Shown piece after piece: positions 28,414 through 40,096 of a stretch of 64,000 bases of DNA. The notes under the pieces were generated by a model. The model did no database searches. It had not been told where the DNA came from and saw nothing but the letters and a program-made list of their open reading frames with translations. Within the stretch, counting starts at the first letter, position 1. Every line of letters starts with the position of its first letter. The translations under genes and the position numbers were made by a program. Source of the stretch: CALKWS01 sp051020515 (GTDB taxonomy: Bacteria > Actinomycetota > Actinomycetes > Actinomycetales > Beutenbergiaceae); the NCBI RefSeq assembly GCF_051020515.1, contig NZ_CP194857.1, forward strand, positions 2,480,001 through 2,544,000. The letters run 5' to 3'.

Positions 28414-30098
28414 GGGGCCGGTGGGTGCTGGCGGTCCTGACCGCCGCCGCGCTGCTGACCGGCTGTGTCTCCTTCCCCGAGTCCGGTCCGGTGACCCGCG
28501 GGATCGAGGGAGCGCCGGAGCCCGAGGCGATCTCCCTGGTGGCCGAGGAGCCCCAGCCCGGGGACTCCCCGGAACAGATCGTTCGCGGGTTCCTCGCCGG
28601 GGCCGCGGCCGGGACCACCGACGACTTCACCGTTGCTCGGCAGTACCTGACCGAACCGACCGCCGAGGTGTGGAGTCCGAGCGCCCAGGTGACCGTCTAC
28701 TCCGGGGCGAACCCGTTCGAGGTGACCGAGACCGGCGAGGGCCAGGTGGAGGTCACGGTGACGGTGTCCGGGACGGTCGATGGTACCGGGGTCTACACGC
28801 CGGCACCGGTGGAGACCAGCGCGACGCTGGAGTTCGACCTCCGCCAGGACGAGCGGCAGCAGTGGCGGATCGACGAACTCAGCGACGGCGTGCTGCTCTC
28901 GGAGGTGATCTTCGGGTCCCAGTACCGTCAGATTCCGTTGTACTTCCTCACGCCCGATGCGACCATGCTGGTGCCCGACACCCGCTGGTATCCCCAGCGC
29001 AACGCCCCCACCGCCGCCATGCGTGGATTGCTGGCCGGGCCGGTGGAGTGGTTGGACGGCGCCGTGTTCAGCGCCATCCCCGCCGACACCGCGCTGTCCT
29101 TCGCCGCGGTGACCGTCTCCGCCGGCACCGCTCAGGTGGACCTGACCCCCGAGGCCTTCGCCGCCGACGCCACCGCCCGGCAGTTGATCCGCAGCCAGGT
29201 GGAGCAGACGTTGCTCGGCCTGCCCCAGGTGCAACGCGTGGAGATCACCGTGGACGGCGTGGCGTGGGACTCCCCGGTCGATGGCCTGGACGTCACGCGC
29301 GACCCTGCGGTGGGCCGTTCCCCGGTGGTGCTGGACGTGGAGCAGGAGGTGCTGGGCTCCTTCAACGAGATGGCCACTGAGCCGATCACCCCGCTCCCCG
29401 ATGTGTTGCCGGTGACGGAGTTGCAGCCGCGGGCTCTGGCGATCGGCTACGACGGTGAGCCACCGGTGATGCTCGCCGGGACCGACCACCTGGTCACGGT
29501 GCCCACCGAAGCGGCACCCGAGCCGGTGGTGCTCGCCCAGTTCCCCGACCTGGTGGCGCCCAGTTACGACCGGCACGGGTGGGTCTGGACCGGCCCGGCG
29601 GCCAACACCGGTGAACTCCTGGTGGTACGTGCCACCGAGGAGGTCCGGCCGGTCAGCGCCGAACTGCTCGCCGACGCCGAACTGCTCGCCGCCCGGGTCA
29701 GCCGTGACGGCACGCGCTTGGCGGTGATCGTACGCATCGACGGAGGCGTCTCGGTGGAGGTGCACGCGGTGATCCGGGATGAGGCGGGCGTACCGCTGCG
29801 GCTGAGCCAGGGCGTGCAGGTGGTACGTCAACTGCGCGAGGCCAGCACCCTGGTGTGGGTGGACGAGCAGCACTTGGCGGTGCTGGGAGTCTCCGGAACA
29901 ACCAACTCGGTTCACCTGACTCCGATCGGTGGCCTGACCCAGCAGTTGCCCACGGTCCCCGAGGTGGTCGACATCGCCTCGGCGCGCGGTGCGCGGGAGA
30001 TGTATGCCAGCACCGAAGAGGGTGACCTGTACGCCCGCAGTGGCCTGGGCTGGCGCAAGGTCGGGGAGAGTATCGCGCTACCGACCTTCCCCGGCTGA
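28410..30098 (+). CDS. lpqB: Lipoprotein LpqB
   Basis: 562 residues. Type II signal peptide ending in the lipobox LLTGC, lipidated at Cys19. The rest is an exported GerMN-like domain (TAAMRGLLAGPVEW, VEITVDGVAW) followed by a beta-propeller-like C-terminal part with repeated VVLAQFPDLVAP- and VSRDGTRLAVIV-type strands. In actinobacteria LpqB binds the extracellular part of MtrB and adjusts its signalling. The ATGA overlap with mtrB supports coupled production. Confidence 0.93.
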   Translation: MRGRWVLAVLTAAALLTGCVSFPESGPVTRGIEGAPEPEAISLVAEEPQPGDSPEQIVRGFLAGAAAGTTDDFTVARQYLTEPTAEVWSPSAQVTVYSGANPFEVTETGEGQVEVTVTVSGTVDGTGVYTPAPVETSATLEFDLRQDERQQWRIDELSDGVLLSEVIFGSQYRQIPLYFLTPDATMLVPDTRWYPQRNAPTAAMRGLLAGPVEWLDGAVFSAIPADTALSFAAVTVSAGTAQVDLTPEAFAADATARQLIRSQVEQTLLGLPQVQRVEITVDGVAWDSPVDGLDVTRDPAVGRSPVVLDVEQEVLGSFNEMATEPITPLPDVLPVTELQPRALAIGYDGEPPVMLAGTDHLVTVPTEAAPEPVVLAQFPDLVAPSYDRHGWVWTGPAANTGELLVVRATEEVRPVSAELLADAELLAARVSRDGTRLAVIVRIDGGVSVEVHAVIRDEAGVPLRLSQGVQVVRQLREASTLVWVDEQHLAVLGVSGTTNSVHLTPIGGLTQQLPTVPEVVDIASARGAREMYASTEEGDLYARSGLGWRKVGESIALPTFPG

Positions 30099-30214
30099 GC
30101 ATCTGCGCCACGGTCGAGTCCTCCGATGCACAGGCAGGCGCCCGCTGCGGCGGCGTCCCCAGCCATCCCAGCGACGCTGGTGACCTACCCGAACTCCCGG
30201 GCACCCTGACCCCG

Positions 30215-30970
30215 ATGGGGATACTCAGCGCCCTGGTGGCGACCTGCCGTGACGTCGGATCGGACCTGACGTCCCTGCTGCTGCCGCTCGGCTGTGCCGG
30301 TTGTGGCACCTGGGACATGGCGATCTGCCGGCGGTGCCGCGGGCTGTGGCAGCAGCGACCGCGCCGGTGCGAGTCCGACACCGTCTACCTGGCCGCGCAG
30401 GACCACCCGCCCCGTCCGGGTCTACCGGTGTGGGCGCTGGCGCCCTACCGCGGCGGCCCGCGACGGATGGTGCTGAGTTGGAAGGGGCACTCCCGCACCG
30501 ATCTGCGCTCGTTCTTCGCCGGCGTCGGATACGGTCTCGGCGGGGCATTGGGTGGGGAACTGACGCGCCTGCTCACCGGACCAGCCGCACCGGTGCTGGT
30601 GCTGCCCGCACCGTCGGGGTGGCGGCGCCGGCTTCGCCGTCAACTCGTCGTCGCCGATCTCGCCCGAGCCGTCGGCGCGGGCCTGGGGAGCACGGGTCAC
30701 CGCGTGGACGTCCAGGATGTGCTGCGCACCCCCGATGCGTCACTGCACCGTCTGGGCGCCTCGGCGCGCCGGTCCTCCCGGCGGGTCAGCTTGGCGCGCC
30801 GGACCGATCCGCGGTCATTGCGGACGGCCGTGGTGCTGGTGGACGACGTGGTCACCACCGGGGCCACACTGGCCGCCTGCCGCACGCTGCTGCGGGAGCA
30901 CGGGGCCAACGTGGCAGGTGCGGTGGTGCTGGCGGCCACTCCGGGCCCGGGCAGCGCTACCTGGCAGTGA
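30215..30970 (+). CDS. ComF-family phosphoribosyltransferase-like protein
   Basis: 251 residues from ATG 30215. The N-terminal zinc-ribbon cysteines are visible (GCAGCGTWDMAICRRC), and the PRPP-binding loop is VVLVDDVVTTGATLAACRTLL. ComF proteins are linked to DNA uptake in naturally competent bacteria, but the family is widespread and its biochemical role is unsettled. The position after lpqB and before hpf is conserved in actinobacteria. No other competence genes are seen here. Confidence 0.9.
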   Translation: MGILSALVATCRDVGSDLTSLLLPLGCAGCGTWDMAICRRCRGLWQQRPRRCESDTVYLAAQDHPPRPGLPVWALAPYRGGPRRMVLSWKGHSRTDLRSFFAGVGYGLGGALGGELTRLLTGPAAPVLVLPAPSGWRRRLRRQLVVADLARAVGAGLGSTGHRVDVQDVLRTPDASLHRLGASARRSSRRVSLARRTDPRSLRTAVVLVDDVVTTGATLAACRTLLREHGANVAGAVVLAATPGPGSATWQ

Positions 30971-31218
30971 CCCCTAGGACCTATGGCCGGGGCCCGGCTC
31001 GGCCGGTCCGAATAGGCTGTGGGCGCAGACGATGCCCGTTCAGTTGGGCAAAACCGGGACGGGCGCAGTAGCGTCTGATCATGGAACTGAATCGAGAATC
31101 CGGACGGGGGGGATCGACTCCGCACGAGCCATTGGGCCGCACGGGCCGCAGTGGCGCAACACCCCGCTCAGGACCGGTGAACACCGCTCCCGAACTCTTC
31201 TTGACACCGGAGGTCGTC

Positions 31219-31881
31219 ATGGAAATCGTCGTCGTCTCTCGCCACACCGAGGTGCAGGAGCGCTTCCGCAGGCACGCGGAGGAGAAGTTGGCCAAGGTCA
31301 GCCAACTCTCGCCCTACGCCCAGCGCGTCGATGTGGAGGTCACCCACGAGCGCAACCCGCGTCAGGCGGACAAGGCAGAGCGGGTGGAGTTGACGGTGAG
31401 GGCCAAGGGTCCGGTGGTGCGGGCCGAGGCCAGCGCACAGGACCGGCACGCGGCCCTGGACCTGGCGGCGGGAAAGCTGATGGAGCGACTGCGGCGAGCC
31501 CGGGACCGGCGAAAGAACCACAAGGGCCGTCCTGCCGCGCCCCCGTGGCAGGACGTCGTCGCCCCCGATCTGGTCACCGACGTGGTGGAGGAACCCGCGC
31601 CCGAGTCCAACGGTCCGACCGCACCCACCGAGCCCGGCGTCGCGGTGGAGGATCAGCTCGGGGACTCCCCGGTGATCATCCGCCAGAAGATGCACGAGAG
31701 TAAGCCGATGACGGTGGACCAGGCGCTGGCCGAGATGGAACTCGTGGGCCACCCGTTCTACCTGTTCATCGATTCCGAGACGGACCAGCCCTGCGTGGTC
31801 TACCACCGCCACGGGTGGACCTACGGCGTGATCCGGTTGAACTACTCCGCCCAGCCGCTGGAGAGCGTAGCCAGCCGATGA
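31219..31881 (+). CDS. hpf: Ribosome hibernation-promoting factor, long form
   Basis: 220 residues from ATG 31219, preceded by CCGGAGGTCGTC. An in-frame ATG at 31081 would add 46 residues unlike the family, so it is not used. The N-terminal HPF/YfiA domain has VVSRHTEVQERFRRHAEEKLAKV. The C-terminal dimerisation domain typical of the long form is VIIRQKMHESKPMTVDQALAEMELVGHPFYLF and VVYHRHGWTYGVIRL in two parts. The long form makes 100S ribosome dimers in stationary phase. The stretch between comF and this gene (about 250 bases) shows no other convincing gene. Confidence 0.93.
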   Translation: MEIVVVSRHTEVQERFRRHAEEKLAKVSQLSPYAQRVDVEVTHERNPRQADKAERVELTVRAKGPVVRAEASAQDRHAALDLAAGKLMERLRRARDRRKNHKGRPAAPPWQDVVAPDLVTDVVEEPAPESNGPTAPTEPGVAVEDQLGDSPVIIRQKMHESKPMTVDQALAEMELVGHPFYLFIDSETDQPCVVYHRHGWTYGVIRLNYSAQPLESVASR

Positions 31882-31888
31882 GGTGGCG

Positions 31889-33151
31889 ATGAGCCGATCC
31901 GCACTGCCCTCGCGCCGGCTCACGCCGGCGCAGGCCCGCCGAATCGCCCTCACCGCACAGGGTCTGGCCGGCGCACCGGCGCAGGCCAGACCCGCCGGGG
32001 CGGTGACGATGCGCCACCTGCAGTCGATGATCAACCGGGTGGGGTTGCTGCAGATCGACTCGGTGAACGTCCTGGCTCGCGCGCATCTGCTGCCGGTGCT
32101 GGCCCGGCTGGGTCCCTACGATCCGGCACTGCTGGACCGTGCCACCACGGGGAGTGCCTCCCGCCCCCGGCGGCTGGTGGAGTGTTTCGCGCACGAGGCG
32201 GCACTGGTGCCGCCCTCGACCTACCAGTTGCTGCGCTGGCGGATGACGGGACCGCGCGTGAGCGCCCGGCTGGCGTCCTTGCGGCTCGAGCACCCCGGGT
32301 TGTTGGGGCAGATCATGGGGCTGATCACCGAGCACGGCCCGGCTACCGCCGCTCAGATCCACGCCGAACTGGGACACGAACGCGGGCCGAAGGAGCACTG
32401 GGGGTGGAACTGGACGGTGGCCAAGCAGGTGCTCGAGGCCGCCTTCGCCGCCGGGTTGCTGGCGTGCGCCCACCGCAACAGACAGTTCGAACGTGTCTAC
32501 GACCTGCCCGAGCGGGTGCTCCCTGCGCACCTGCGGCCCGAGGACGCGCCGGACCGGGCCGAGGCGATGATCGAGTTGGTCAAAATCGCCGCCCGTGCCC
32601 ATGGGATCGGCTCGCCACGGTGCCTGGCCGACTACTTCCGGATGCCGGTTGGCCAGACCAGGGCGGCGATCGAGCACCTGCTTGCCGCCGGGACGCTCGA
32701 GCGCGTGCAGGTGCACGGATGGGACGCCCCGCTCTACCGCTACGCGCAGGCTCCGGTGCCCCGGTCGGTTCATGGGCGGGCGCTGCTGGCTCCGTTCGAC
32801 CCGCTGGTGTTCGAGCGGCGCCGGCTGCGGGCACTGTTCGGCATGCACTACCGGATCGGGATCTACACCCCCGCCCATCAGCGCACCCACGGTTATTACG
32901 TGCTGCCCTTCCTGTGGGGTGAGGATCTGGTGGCGCGCGTGGACCTGAAGGCCGACCGGGCTGCCGGCGCGCTGGTGGTGAACCACGCCTTCGCCGAGGA
33001 CGGCGCCGCGACACCGGGCGCACGTGCCGCGATCGCGGCACCGCTGGCTGCGGAACTGGGCCAGGTGGCCACCTGGTCGGGCCTGGGCACGATCACCGTG
33101 GCCCAGGGCGCCGGTGGGGACCTCACCAGCGCACTGATCGAGCAGTTGTAG
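31889..33151 (+). CDS. Winged-helix protein, YcaQ/AlkX-like
   Basis: 420 residues from ATG 31889; GTG 31883 is two codons earlier. The pattern follows the YcaQ family: RHLQSMINRVGLLQIDSVNVLARAHLLPVLARLG, then LVECFAHEAALVPPSTY and, near the C-terminus, LLAPFDPLVFERRRL and YVLPFLWGEDLVARVDLKADR in pieces. Members include DNA glycosylases that unhook interstrand crosslinks (as shown for E. coli YcaQ and Streptomyces AlkZ). Repair activity here is inferred from family. It starts seven bases after hpf. Confidence 0.85.
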   Translation: MSRSALPSRRLTPAQARRIALTAQGLAGAPAQARPAGAVTMRHLQSMINRVGLLQIDSVNVLARAHLLPVLARLGPYDPALLDRATTGSASRPRRLVECFAHEAALVPPSTYQLLRWRMTGPRVSARLASLRLEHPGLLGQIMGLITEHGPATAAQIHAELGHERGPKEHWGWNWTVAKQVLEAAFAAGLLACAHRNRQFERVYDLPERVLPAHLRPEDAPDRAEAMIELVKIAARAHGIGSPRCLADYFRMPVGQTRAAIEHLLAAGTLERVQVHGWDAPLYRYAQAPVPRSVHGRALLAPFDPLVFERRRLRALFGMHYRIGIYTPAHQRTHGYYVLPFLWGEDLVARVDLKADRAAGALVVNHAFAEDGAATPGARAAIAAPLAAELGQVATWSGLGTITVAQGAGGDLTSALIEQL

Positions 33152-33264
33152 GGCCCGCGCCGGCAGGACCGCAGGATCGTTCGGTTCGGTCCGGGAGCCA
33201 ACTCGCATACCATGGACACCGCCGGGAACCACCGGCTGCTCCGCCACACACTCTGGAGACCTGC

Positions 33265-36138
<2,874 letters not shown>

Positions 36139-36145
36139 ACTCGGA

Positions 36146-36166
36146 CCGGCTGAGTCACCGAGCCGG
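36146..36166. terminator. Hairpin between convergent secA and secreted-protein gene
   Basis: CCGGCT (36146-36151) pairs with AGCCGG (36161-36166) over a nine-base loop, just after secA and between convergent genes. The sequence before it is a near-duplicate of the last 19 bases of secA. The stem is short and there is no T-tract. Confidence 0.3.
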
Positions 36167-36180
36167 CCCGAGTCGCCGCC

Positions 36181-36915
36181 TCAGAACCTCGCGCAGGTGC
36201 CACCCCAGTTGGAGTGGCCGACGACGTTCTGCCGCCAGATGTGGGCGGAGTAGGCACCATTCTGGGTCTGCGCCTTGGAGATGGACCGGGTCTGTCCGCT
36301 GCTCCAGGTGGTCTGGGCGCCGGTGTGCCAGGTGGTGCCGGTGGGGCAGTGGCTCGCGTTGGTGGGGATCCGGTAGATGCGCAGGAATCCGGTCGTCGCG
36401 GCCGAACCCCGGTTCTGCCAGGAGGCCGTGATCCAACTGCCCGATGAACTCAAGCAGATCGTGCCGGGCCCGCGGGTGCCGTAGTTGCACCGCGTTCCGC
36501 GCGGCACCGACGCGGTGCGCGCCTGCGTGGAGGTCGAATCCTCCATCTCCGCGGTGGGCTCCTCGCACTCCTCCACGCGGTCCACCCGGACGGTGGACAG
36601 CTCCGCGGGTGCGCCCATGGCAGCGTTGTAGCCGGGGTCTACCTCGGTGGTGAACTCGATCTCGAGCAAGGTGCAGCCGCGTGCTGCGGAGTCCGCGGCC
36701 CAGTCGTACCGGCGGGCCTGGTCCAGATCATGCTCGGCCCAGGCCTGCCACTGCGCGACCGACGCATGGGTGGCCGGGGTCTCGTCGTCGTCCTGGCCGG
36801 GGCCGGCATGCTGGGTGGCGCCGGCAGCGCCGCCCAGGGCAGCCATTCCGGTCCATGCCAGGGCGAGTGCGGCCAGAGTGCAGGTTGATCGAAGCAAGGG
36901 TCGACGTGCCGACAT
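36181..36915 (-). CDS. Secreted hypothetical protein beside ECF sigma factor
   Basis: 244 residues from ATG 36915. The N-terminus is a Sec signal peptide (basic MSARRPLLRS, hydrophobic LAALALAWTGMAALGGA, probable cut after AGA). The mature part begins acidic (GPGQDDDETPA), then has Trp/Asp-rich and Ser/Thr-rich regions with six cysteines that could form disulfides. I do not recognise the family. It is divergent from the sigma-factor gene, with 141 bases between them, so both may respond to one signal. Confidence 0.6.
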   Translation of the reverse strand: MSARRPLLRSTCTLAALALAWTGMAALGGAAGATQHAGPGQDDDETPATHASVAQWQAWAEHDLDQARRYDWAADSAARGCTLLEIEFTTEVDPGYNAAMGAPAELSTVRVDRVEECEEPTAEMEDSTSTQARTASVPRGTRCNYGTRGPGTICLSSSGSWITASWQNRGSAATTGFLRIYRIPTNASHCPTGTTWHTGAQTTWSSGQTRSISKAQTQNGAYSAHIWRQNVVGHSNWGGTCARF

Positions 36916-36988
36916 AAGTCCTCCAGTGGCGTCCCGGCCACCCCCGTGGAGGCCGGTTCCCCAGGAGAATACGCACGTGATGCGGCAC

Positions 36989-37023
36989 CTGCACCAGTGT
37001 CGGATGTAACAACTGCACCGGTG
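36989..37023. promoter_or_regulatory. Direct repeat CTGCACC(A/G)GTG upstream of the sigma factor
   Basis: CTGCACCAGTG (36989-36999) and CTGCACCGGTG (37013-37023) lie 24 bases apart, in the gap between the secreted-protein gene and the sigma factor. A regulator or the sigma factor itself could bind here. Assignment rests only on repetition and position. Confidence 0.3.
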
Positions 37024-37056
37024 CCGGCAATAGACAGGGTATGGAGGAGGTACTCG

Positions 37057-37656
37057 TTGCACGACGCCGACGCCGACGCCGACGCCGACCGGCAACGGCT
37101 CACCGCCCTGTGGGTGGAGCATGCCGATGCTGTGCGCCGGTTCGCCCGGCGACGAGTCGAGGTGACCGAGGTCGAGGACGTCGTCGCCGAGACGTTCGCC
37201 GTCACCTGGCGCCGGATCGATCAGGTCCCGGCCACCGCGCTCCCATGGATCTACGCGGTGGCACGCAATGTGATCGGGACCAGGCTGCGCAGCGAGGGTC
37301 GCAAGGAGGCCTTGCTGGCGAAAGTGGCCGCCGAGCCGGCGGGGCAGATGCCCTCGGCGGAGGTGGAGGCGGTGGAACGGCTGCATCTTGCCCAGGCGTG
37401 GTCGCAGTTGACCGAAGCCGAGCGCGAGGTGATCGCGCTGGTTGCCTGGGAAGGATTGTCCAGTACCGAGGCGGCCACGGTGATGCAGTGCCTGCCCTCG
37501 ACGTTCGCGGTCCGGCTACTGCGGGCCCGGCGCAGGCTGGCGCACCTGCTCGACCGTGGTACCGGAGAGGGGGCGGGGCCGCACACGGGTTCGCTGGGTG
37601 AGGACGAGCCGGCCGCGCGCTCGGTCAAGGCAAGGGGAGAGGGGGACTCGCGATGA
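37057..37656 (+). CDS. ECF-family RNA polymerase sigma factor
   Basis: 199 residues from a TTG at 37057, chosen because GGAGGAGG at 37043-37050 is ideally spaced. Region 2 is EDVVAETFAVTWRRI with ALPWIYAVARNVIGTRLRSEGR; region 4 is LTEAEREVIALVAWEGLSSTEAATVMQC then LPSTFAVRLLRARRRL. The first residues encode an Ala-Asp repeat (HDADADADAD). It is followed by a membrane protein gene that may be its anti-sigma factor. A secreted protein lies divergently upstream. Confidence 0.88.
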   Translation: MHDADADADADRQRLTALWVEHADAVRRFARRRVEVTEVEDVVAETFAVTWRRIDQVPATALPWIYAVARNVIGTRLRSEGRKEALLAKVAAEPAGQMPSAEVEAVERLHLAQAWSQLTEAEREVIALVAWEGLSSTEAATVMQCLPSTFAVRLLRARRRLAHLLDRGTGEGAGPHTGSLGEDEPAARSVKARGEGDSR

Positions 37657-37799
37657 GCCACGCGATGGAGGGGAGGGTGCACCCGAGGTTGATTGGGACG
37701 GGGCCCGGGTGCACCAACCGGGGGAAGCAGGGGGAGGGCGTGAGGTGCGGTGGCCGCCCCCGGTACGGGAGCGACCACCGCACCGGGGGTGATCGGTGA
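37653..37799 (+). CDS. Possible 48-codon linking ORF after the sigma factor
   Basis: An ATG at 37653 overlaps the sigma-factor stop (ATGA), and its TGA at 37797-37799 overlaps the next ATG (TGATG), so it would couple the two genes exactly. The product is basic and Gly/Arg-rich and resembles nothing I know. The frame beside it reads more like protein (APEVDWDGARVHQP, VRWPPPVRERP), and one extra base in the G4 at 37670-37673 would lead the ATG into it. So the region may encode a different 45-residue peptide or be untranslated. Confidence 0.25.
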   Translation: MSHAMEGRVHPRLIGTGPGCTNRGKQGEGVRCGGRPRYGSDHRTGGDR

Positions 37800-38641
37800 T
37801 GCCTCGCACCGGACCGCACGGGGTGCTTGCGCGGTTGGGCGCGCTGGATCCGGCCCGGGACCTCCCGGACCAGGGCGCCACGGCGCAGGATGAGGCGCTG
37901 CACCACATTCTGAACTCCCCGCGGCGGCCGCAGGCCGGGGACTTCGTGCCACAGCGCCGGACCGGACCGATGGTGGCAGCCAGCGTGCTGGTGGTGCTGG
38001 CGCTGGCCGTGGGTGCGTTGGTGTGGATCTTCTCCACCCCGCCGGTCTATGCCACCTGGAGCGCCCAGCCCGAGCCCTTCTCGGCCGGCGATGCCCGGGT
38101 GGCCCGGGAAAAGTGTCCGATGGTCGCTCACGAGATCGTGGGGGATCCGGACGATCCGGAGGTTCGGCAGGTGGGTCTGGAACCGGTGCTGATCGATGTT
38201 CGCGGGGAGTACACCTACGTGATCAGCGCTGATGACCAGGGCCGGTTCGCCGAGTGCTTCGTGACCCGGGGCGAGGAGAGTAGTGCGGTGTCCAGCGACG
38301 CCGGGTTCTCCGCCGACGCCTGGGACTCGGTGACGATCGCACCGGCCCAGGGGGTGCAGGTGCTGCACGCCGGCACCGCCACGTGGAGCCGGGAGGGCGA
38401 GGAGCTCCCGGGAGCGCTCACCTCGGTGTTCGGGCGAAGCGCGCACGACGTGGAGCAGGTGATCCTGGTGACCGAATCGGGCGACCGGGTGCACGCGTCC
38501 GTGCAGGACGGGTGGTGGGCGGCCTGGGCGCCGGGGGATGAGTCCATCGTCGGTGAGGTGACCGTGGTGACCACCGACGGTAGGACCCACCAGCAGGAGT
38601 TGTTGGAGGGCGACTCCGCACCGGTGGAGGAGCCGCGCTGA
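37799..38641 (+). CDS. Single-pass membrane protein after ECF sigma factor, possible anti-sigma factor
   Basis: 280 residues from ATG 37799; GTG 37796 is adjacent. About 55 cytoplasmic residues with LARLGALDPARDLPDQ and DEALHHILNSP lead to one helix (VAASVLVVLALAVGALVWIFS), then an exported domain of about 200 residues with three cysteines. LGALDPARDLP-type starts are common in membrane proteins co-encoded with actinobacterial ECF sigma factors. No clear zinc anti-sigma motif (HxxxCxxC) is seen, so regulation of the sigma factor is inferred from context. Confidence 0.6.
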   Translation: MPRTGPHGVLARLGALDPARDLPDQGATAQDEALHHILNSPRRPQAGDFVPQRRTGPMVAASVLVVLALAVGALVWIFSTPPVYATWSAQPEPFSAGDARVAREKCPMVAHEIVGDPDDPEVRQVGLEPVLIDVRGEYTYVISADDQGRFAECFVTRGEESSAVSSDAGFSADAWDSVTIAPAQGVQVLHAGTATWSREGEELPGALTSVFGRSAHDVEQVILVTESGDRVHASVQDGWWAAWAPGDESIVGEVTVVTTDGRTHQQELLEGDSAPVEEPR

Positions 38642-38653
38642 GCATCGGCCTAC

Positions 38654-39178
38654 TCAGCCGATGCTCAGCGCGGTGGCGCACCAGCGCCCCCGGAGCACTT
38701 CCAGGCGCAGCGCCACCGCACGCATGCGGCGCCCGTCATGCAGCACGACCGAGAACTCCCATGTCGTGGCGCTGACGGCGCAGCCGTGCACGCGCCGCGG
38801 GCGCACCTGGGCGGGCCGGTCCGGACGACCGGCTACCTGCACTCCGAGCAGGGCCCGCCGGTTCAGGGCAGCCCAGAGGTCGGCGTCCATCCAGCGGATG
38901 AGTTGCGCCGGCGGGCGCTGTCCCTGCAGGACCTCCACCGCGGCACGGGCCAGGGTGGCCGCCCAGCTCGCGGGGTCCGGTAGGTCGGTGTGCCCGGACC
39001 CGGCATCCGCGCCGGCCGGGGCGTCCCCGGTGGACTCCCGCTGCGGGCCGGTGAAGCGGACCCGGTCCCACTGTGCCCGGACCGGATCGGGGCGAACCCG
39101 GAGTTCCCGGGCTCGCCGGGGCGGTAGGGCGGTGACCGGTTCAGGGCTGCGGGACCGCCGGGTGCCGACCGCGGTCAT
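38654..39178 (-). CDS. Rv3235-family protein
   Basis: 174 residues. The C-terminal part (LARAAVEVLQGQRPPAQLIRWMDADLWAALNRRA) and final strands (VHGCAVSATTWEFSVVLHDGRRMRAVALRLEVLRGRWCATALSIG, in pieces) match the small actinobacterial Rv3235 family encoded close to secA. Function unknown. Its start overlaps the stop of the LysM gene by four bases, so the two are co-translated. Confidence 0.82.
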   Translation of the reverse strand: MTAVGTRRSRSPEPVTALPPRRARELRVRPDPVRAQWDRVRFTGPQRESTGDAPAGADAGSGHTDLPDPASWAATLARAAVEVLQGQRPPAQLIRWMDADLWAALNRRALLGVQVAGRPDRPAQVRPRRVHGCAVSATTWEFSVVLHDGRRMRAVALRLEVLRGRWCATALSIG

Positions 39179-39972
39179 GACGCACGCCCCTCGGGGTGGG
39201 TGAGCTCCTGGCCCGGATGGATCAGATCCGGGTCGTCACCGATGACGTCGAGGTTTGTGCGGTACCACCGTGGCCACCAGTCGGCGACCTCGGCCGGTTC
39301 GGCCTGCTCGCCGAGCGAGTGCGCGGCCACTGACCACAGGGTGTCGCCGGGCTGGACGACGTAGACCGGGCCGGGCGGATCGTCGACCCCGGATGCGACG
39401 TCCTGCTCGGTCCGGTCGTCCTGCTCTGGTGGCTCCTGCTGGTCCGGCTCTGCCCCGCCGTGCGTGCCGTACCCATCGTCCGGCGTGGAGGACTCGTCGT
39501 CGTCCTCGCCCTCGACCGGGCCGGGGTCCTGGGTCGGTGTCCACGTCAGGTGCACCGGGTTCGAGGCGACATCGTCTCCATCGACCGCGTGGGCCGGGCC
39601 CAGGAGGGCACCGGCAACCAGGACGGCCCCGGCACCACCCCCCAGCAGCCGGCGCACCGCCGGGGCGCCGGCCCGGCGCACCAGCCGTTCCCCGCCGGAC
39701 CAGACCAAGCCGGTCAGCCGCATGGCCAGGCACAGCGCGGTGATCGTGCCGCTGAGTACGTACCAGGCCAGCAGCACCAGGCCCAGGCCCACGAGTACCG
39801 CGGCGGTGGCCGCGTCGATTCCTCGGCCGGTTCCCTGGCCGAGTCCCCGGAGCAGGTCCAGCAGATGGGCGGTGCCGAGCCAGAGCGCCCCGGAGCCGGT
39901 GGCAGCCAGGACGCTCGCCCCCAGCAACCGGCCCCCGGTGTGCGACACCGTTGTCGTCCACTTCGTCATCAT
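39175..39972 (-). CDS. LysM-domain membrane protein
   Basis: 265 residues. Two or three N-terminal membrane segments (VLAATGSGALWLGTAHLL, AATAAVLVGLGLVLLAWYVLSG, LLGGGAGAVLVAGALLGPA) precede an acidic Pro/Asp-rich linker and a C-terminal LysM domain (VYVVQPGDTLWSVAAHSLG ... DLIHPGQEL). LysM binds peptidoglycan N-acetylglucosamine. It is conserved near secA with the Rv3235-like gene. Probably an envelope-anchored protein of unknown partner. Confidence 0.85.
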   Translation of the reverse strand: MMTKWTTTVSHTGGRLLGASVLAATGSGALWLGTAHLLDLLRGLGQGTGRGIDAATAAVLVGLGLVLLAWYVLSGTITALCLAMRLTGLVWSGGERLVRRAGAPAVRRLLGGGAGAVLVAGALLGPAHAVDGDDVASNPVHLTWTPTQDPGPVEGEDDDESSTPDDGYGTHGGAEPDQQEPPEQDDRTEQDVASGVDDPPGPVYVVQPGDTLWSVAAHSLGEQAEPAEVADWWPRWYRTNLDVIGDDPDLIHPGQELTHPEGRAS

Positions 39973-39987
39973 AATCCCCTATACGTA

Positions 39988-40007
39988 TCAGTTCGTGTCA
40001 GTTCATG
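39988..40007. repeat. Tandem TCAGTT(CG/CA)TG repeat in a divergent promoter region
   Basis: TCAGTTCGTG (39988-39997) is followed directly by TCAGTTCATG (39998-40007), in an unusually AT-rich gap between the divergent LysM gene and the gene at 40097. The palindromes TACGTA (39983-39988) and GTGTACAC (40025-40032) lie nearby. This looks like a regulatory region, regulator unknown. Confidence 0.35.
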
Positions 40008-40096
40008 ATGGTAAGTGGTGTTATGTGTACACGGGTCGGCTGTGATTGTCCAGAGGTCGGCCGGTGCAGGGCCGGACGGATCGCTACGGTGAACAG

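Noticed and set aside
28062..29915. A 617-codon minus-strand ORF opposite mtrB/lpqB
   Set aside because: Antisense shadow of well-recognised genes with no motif of its own.
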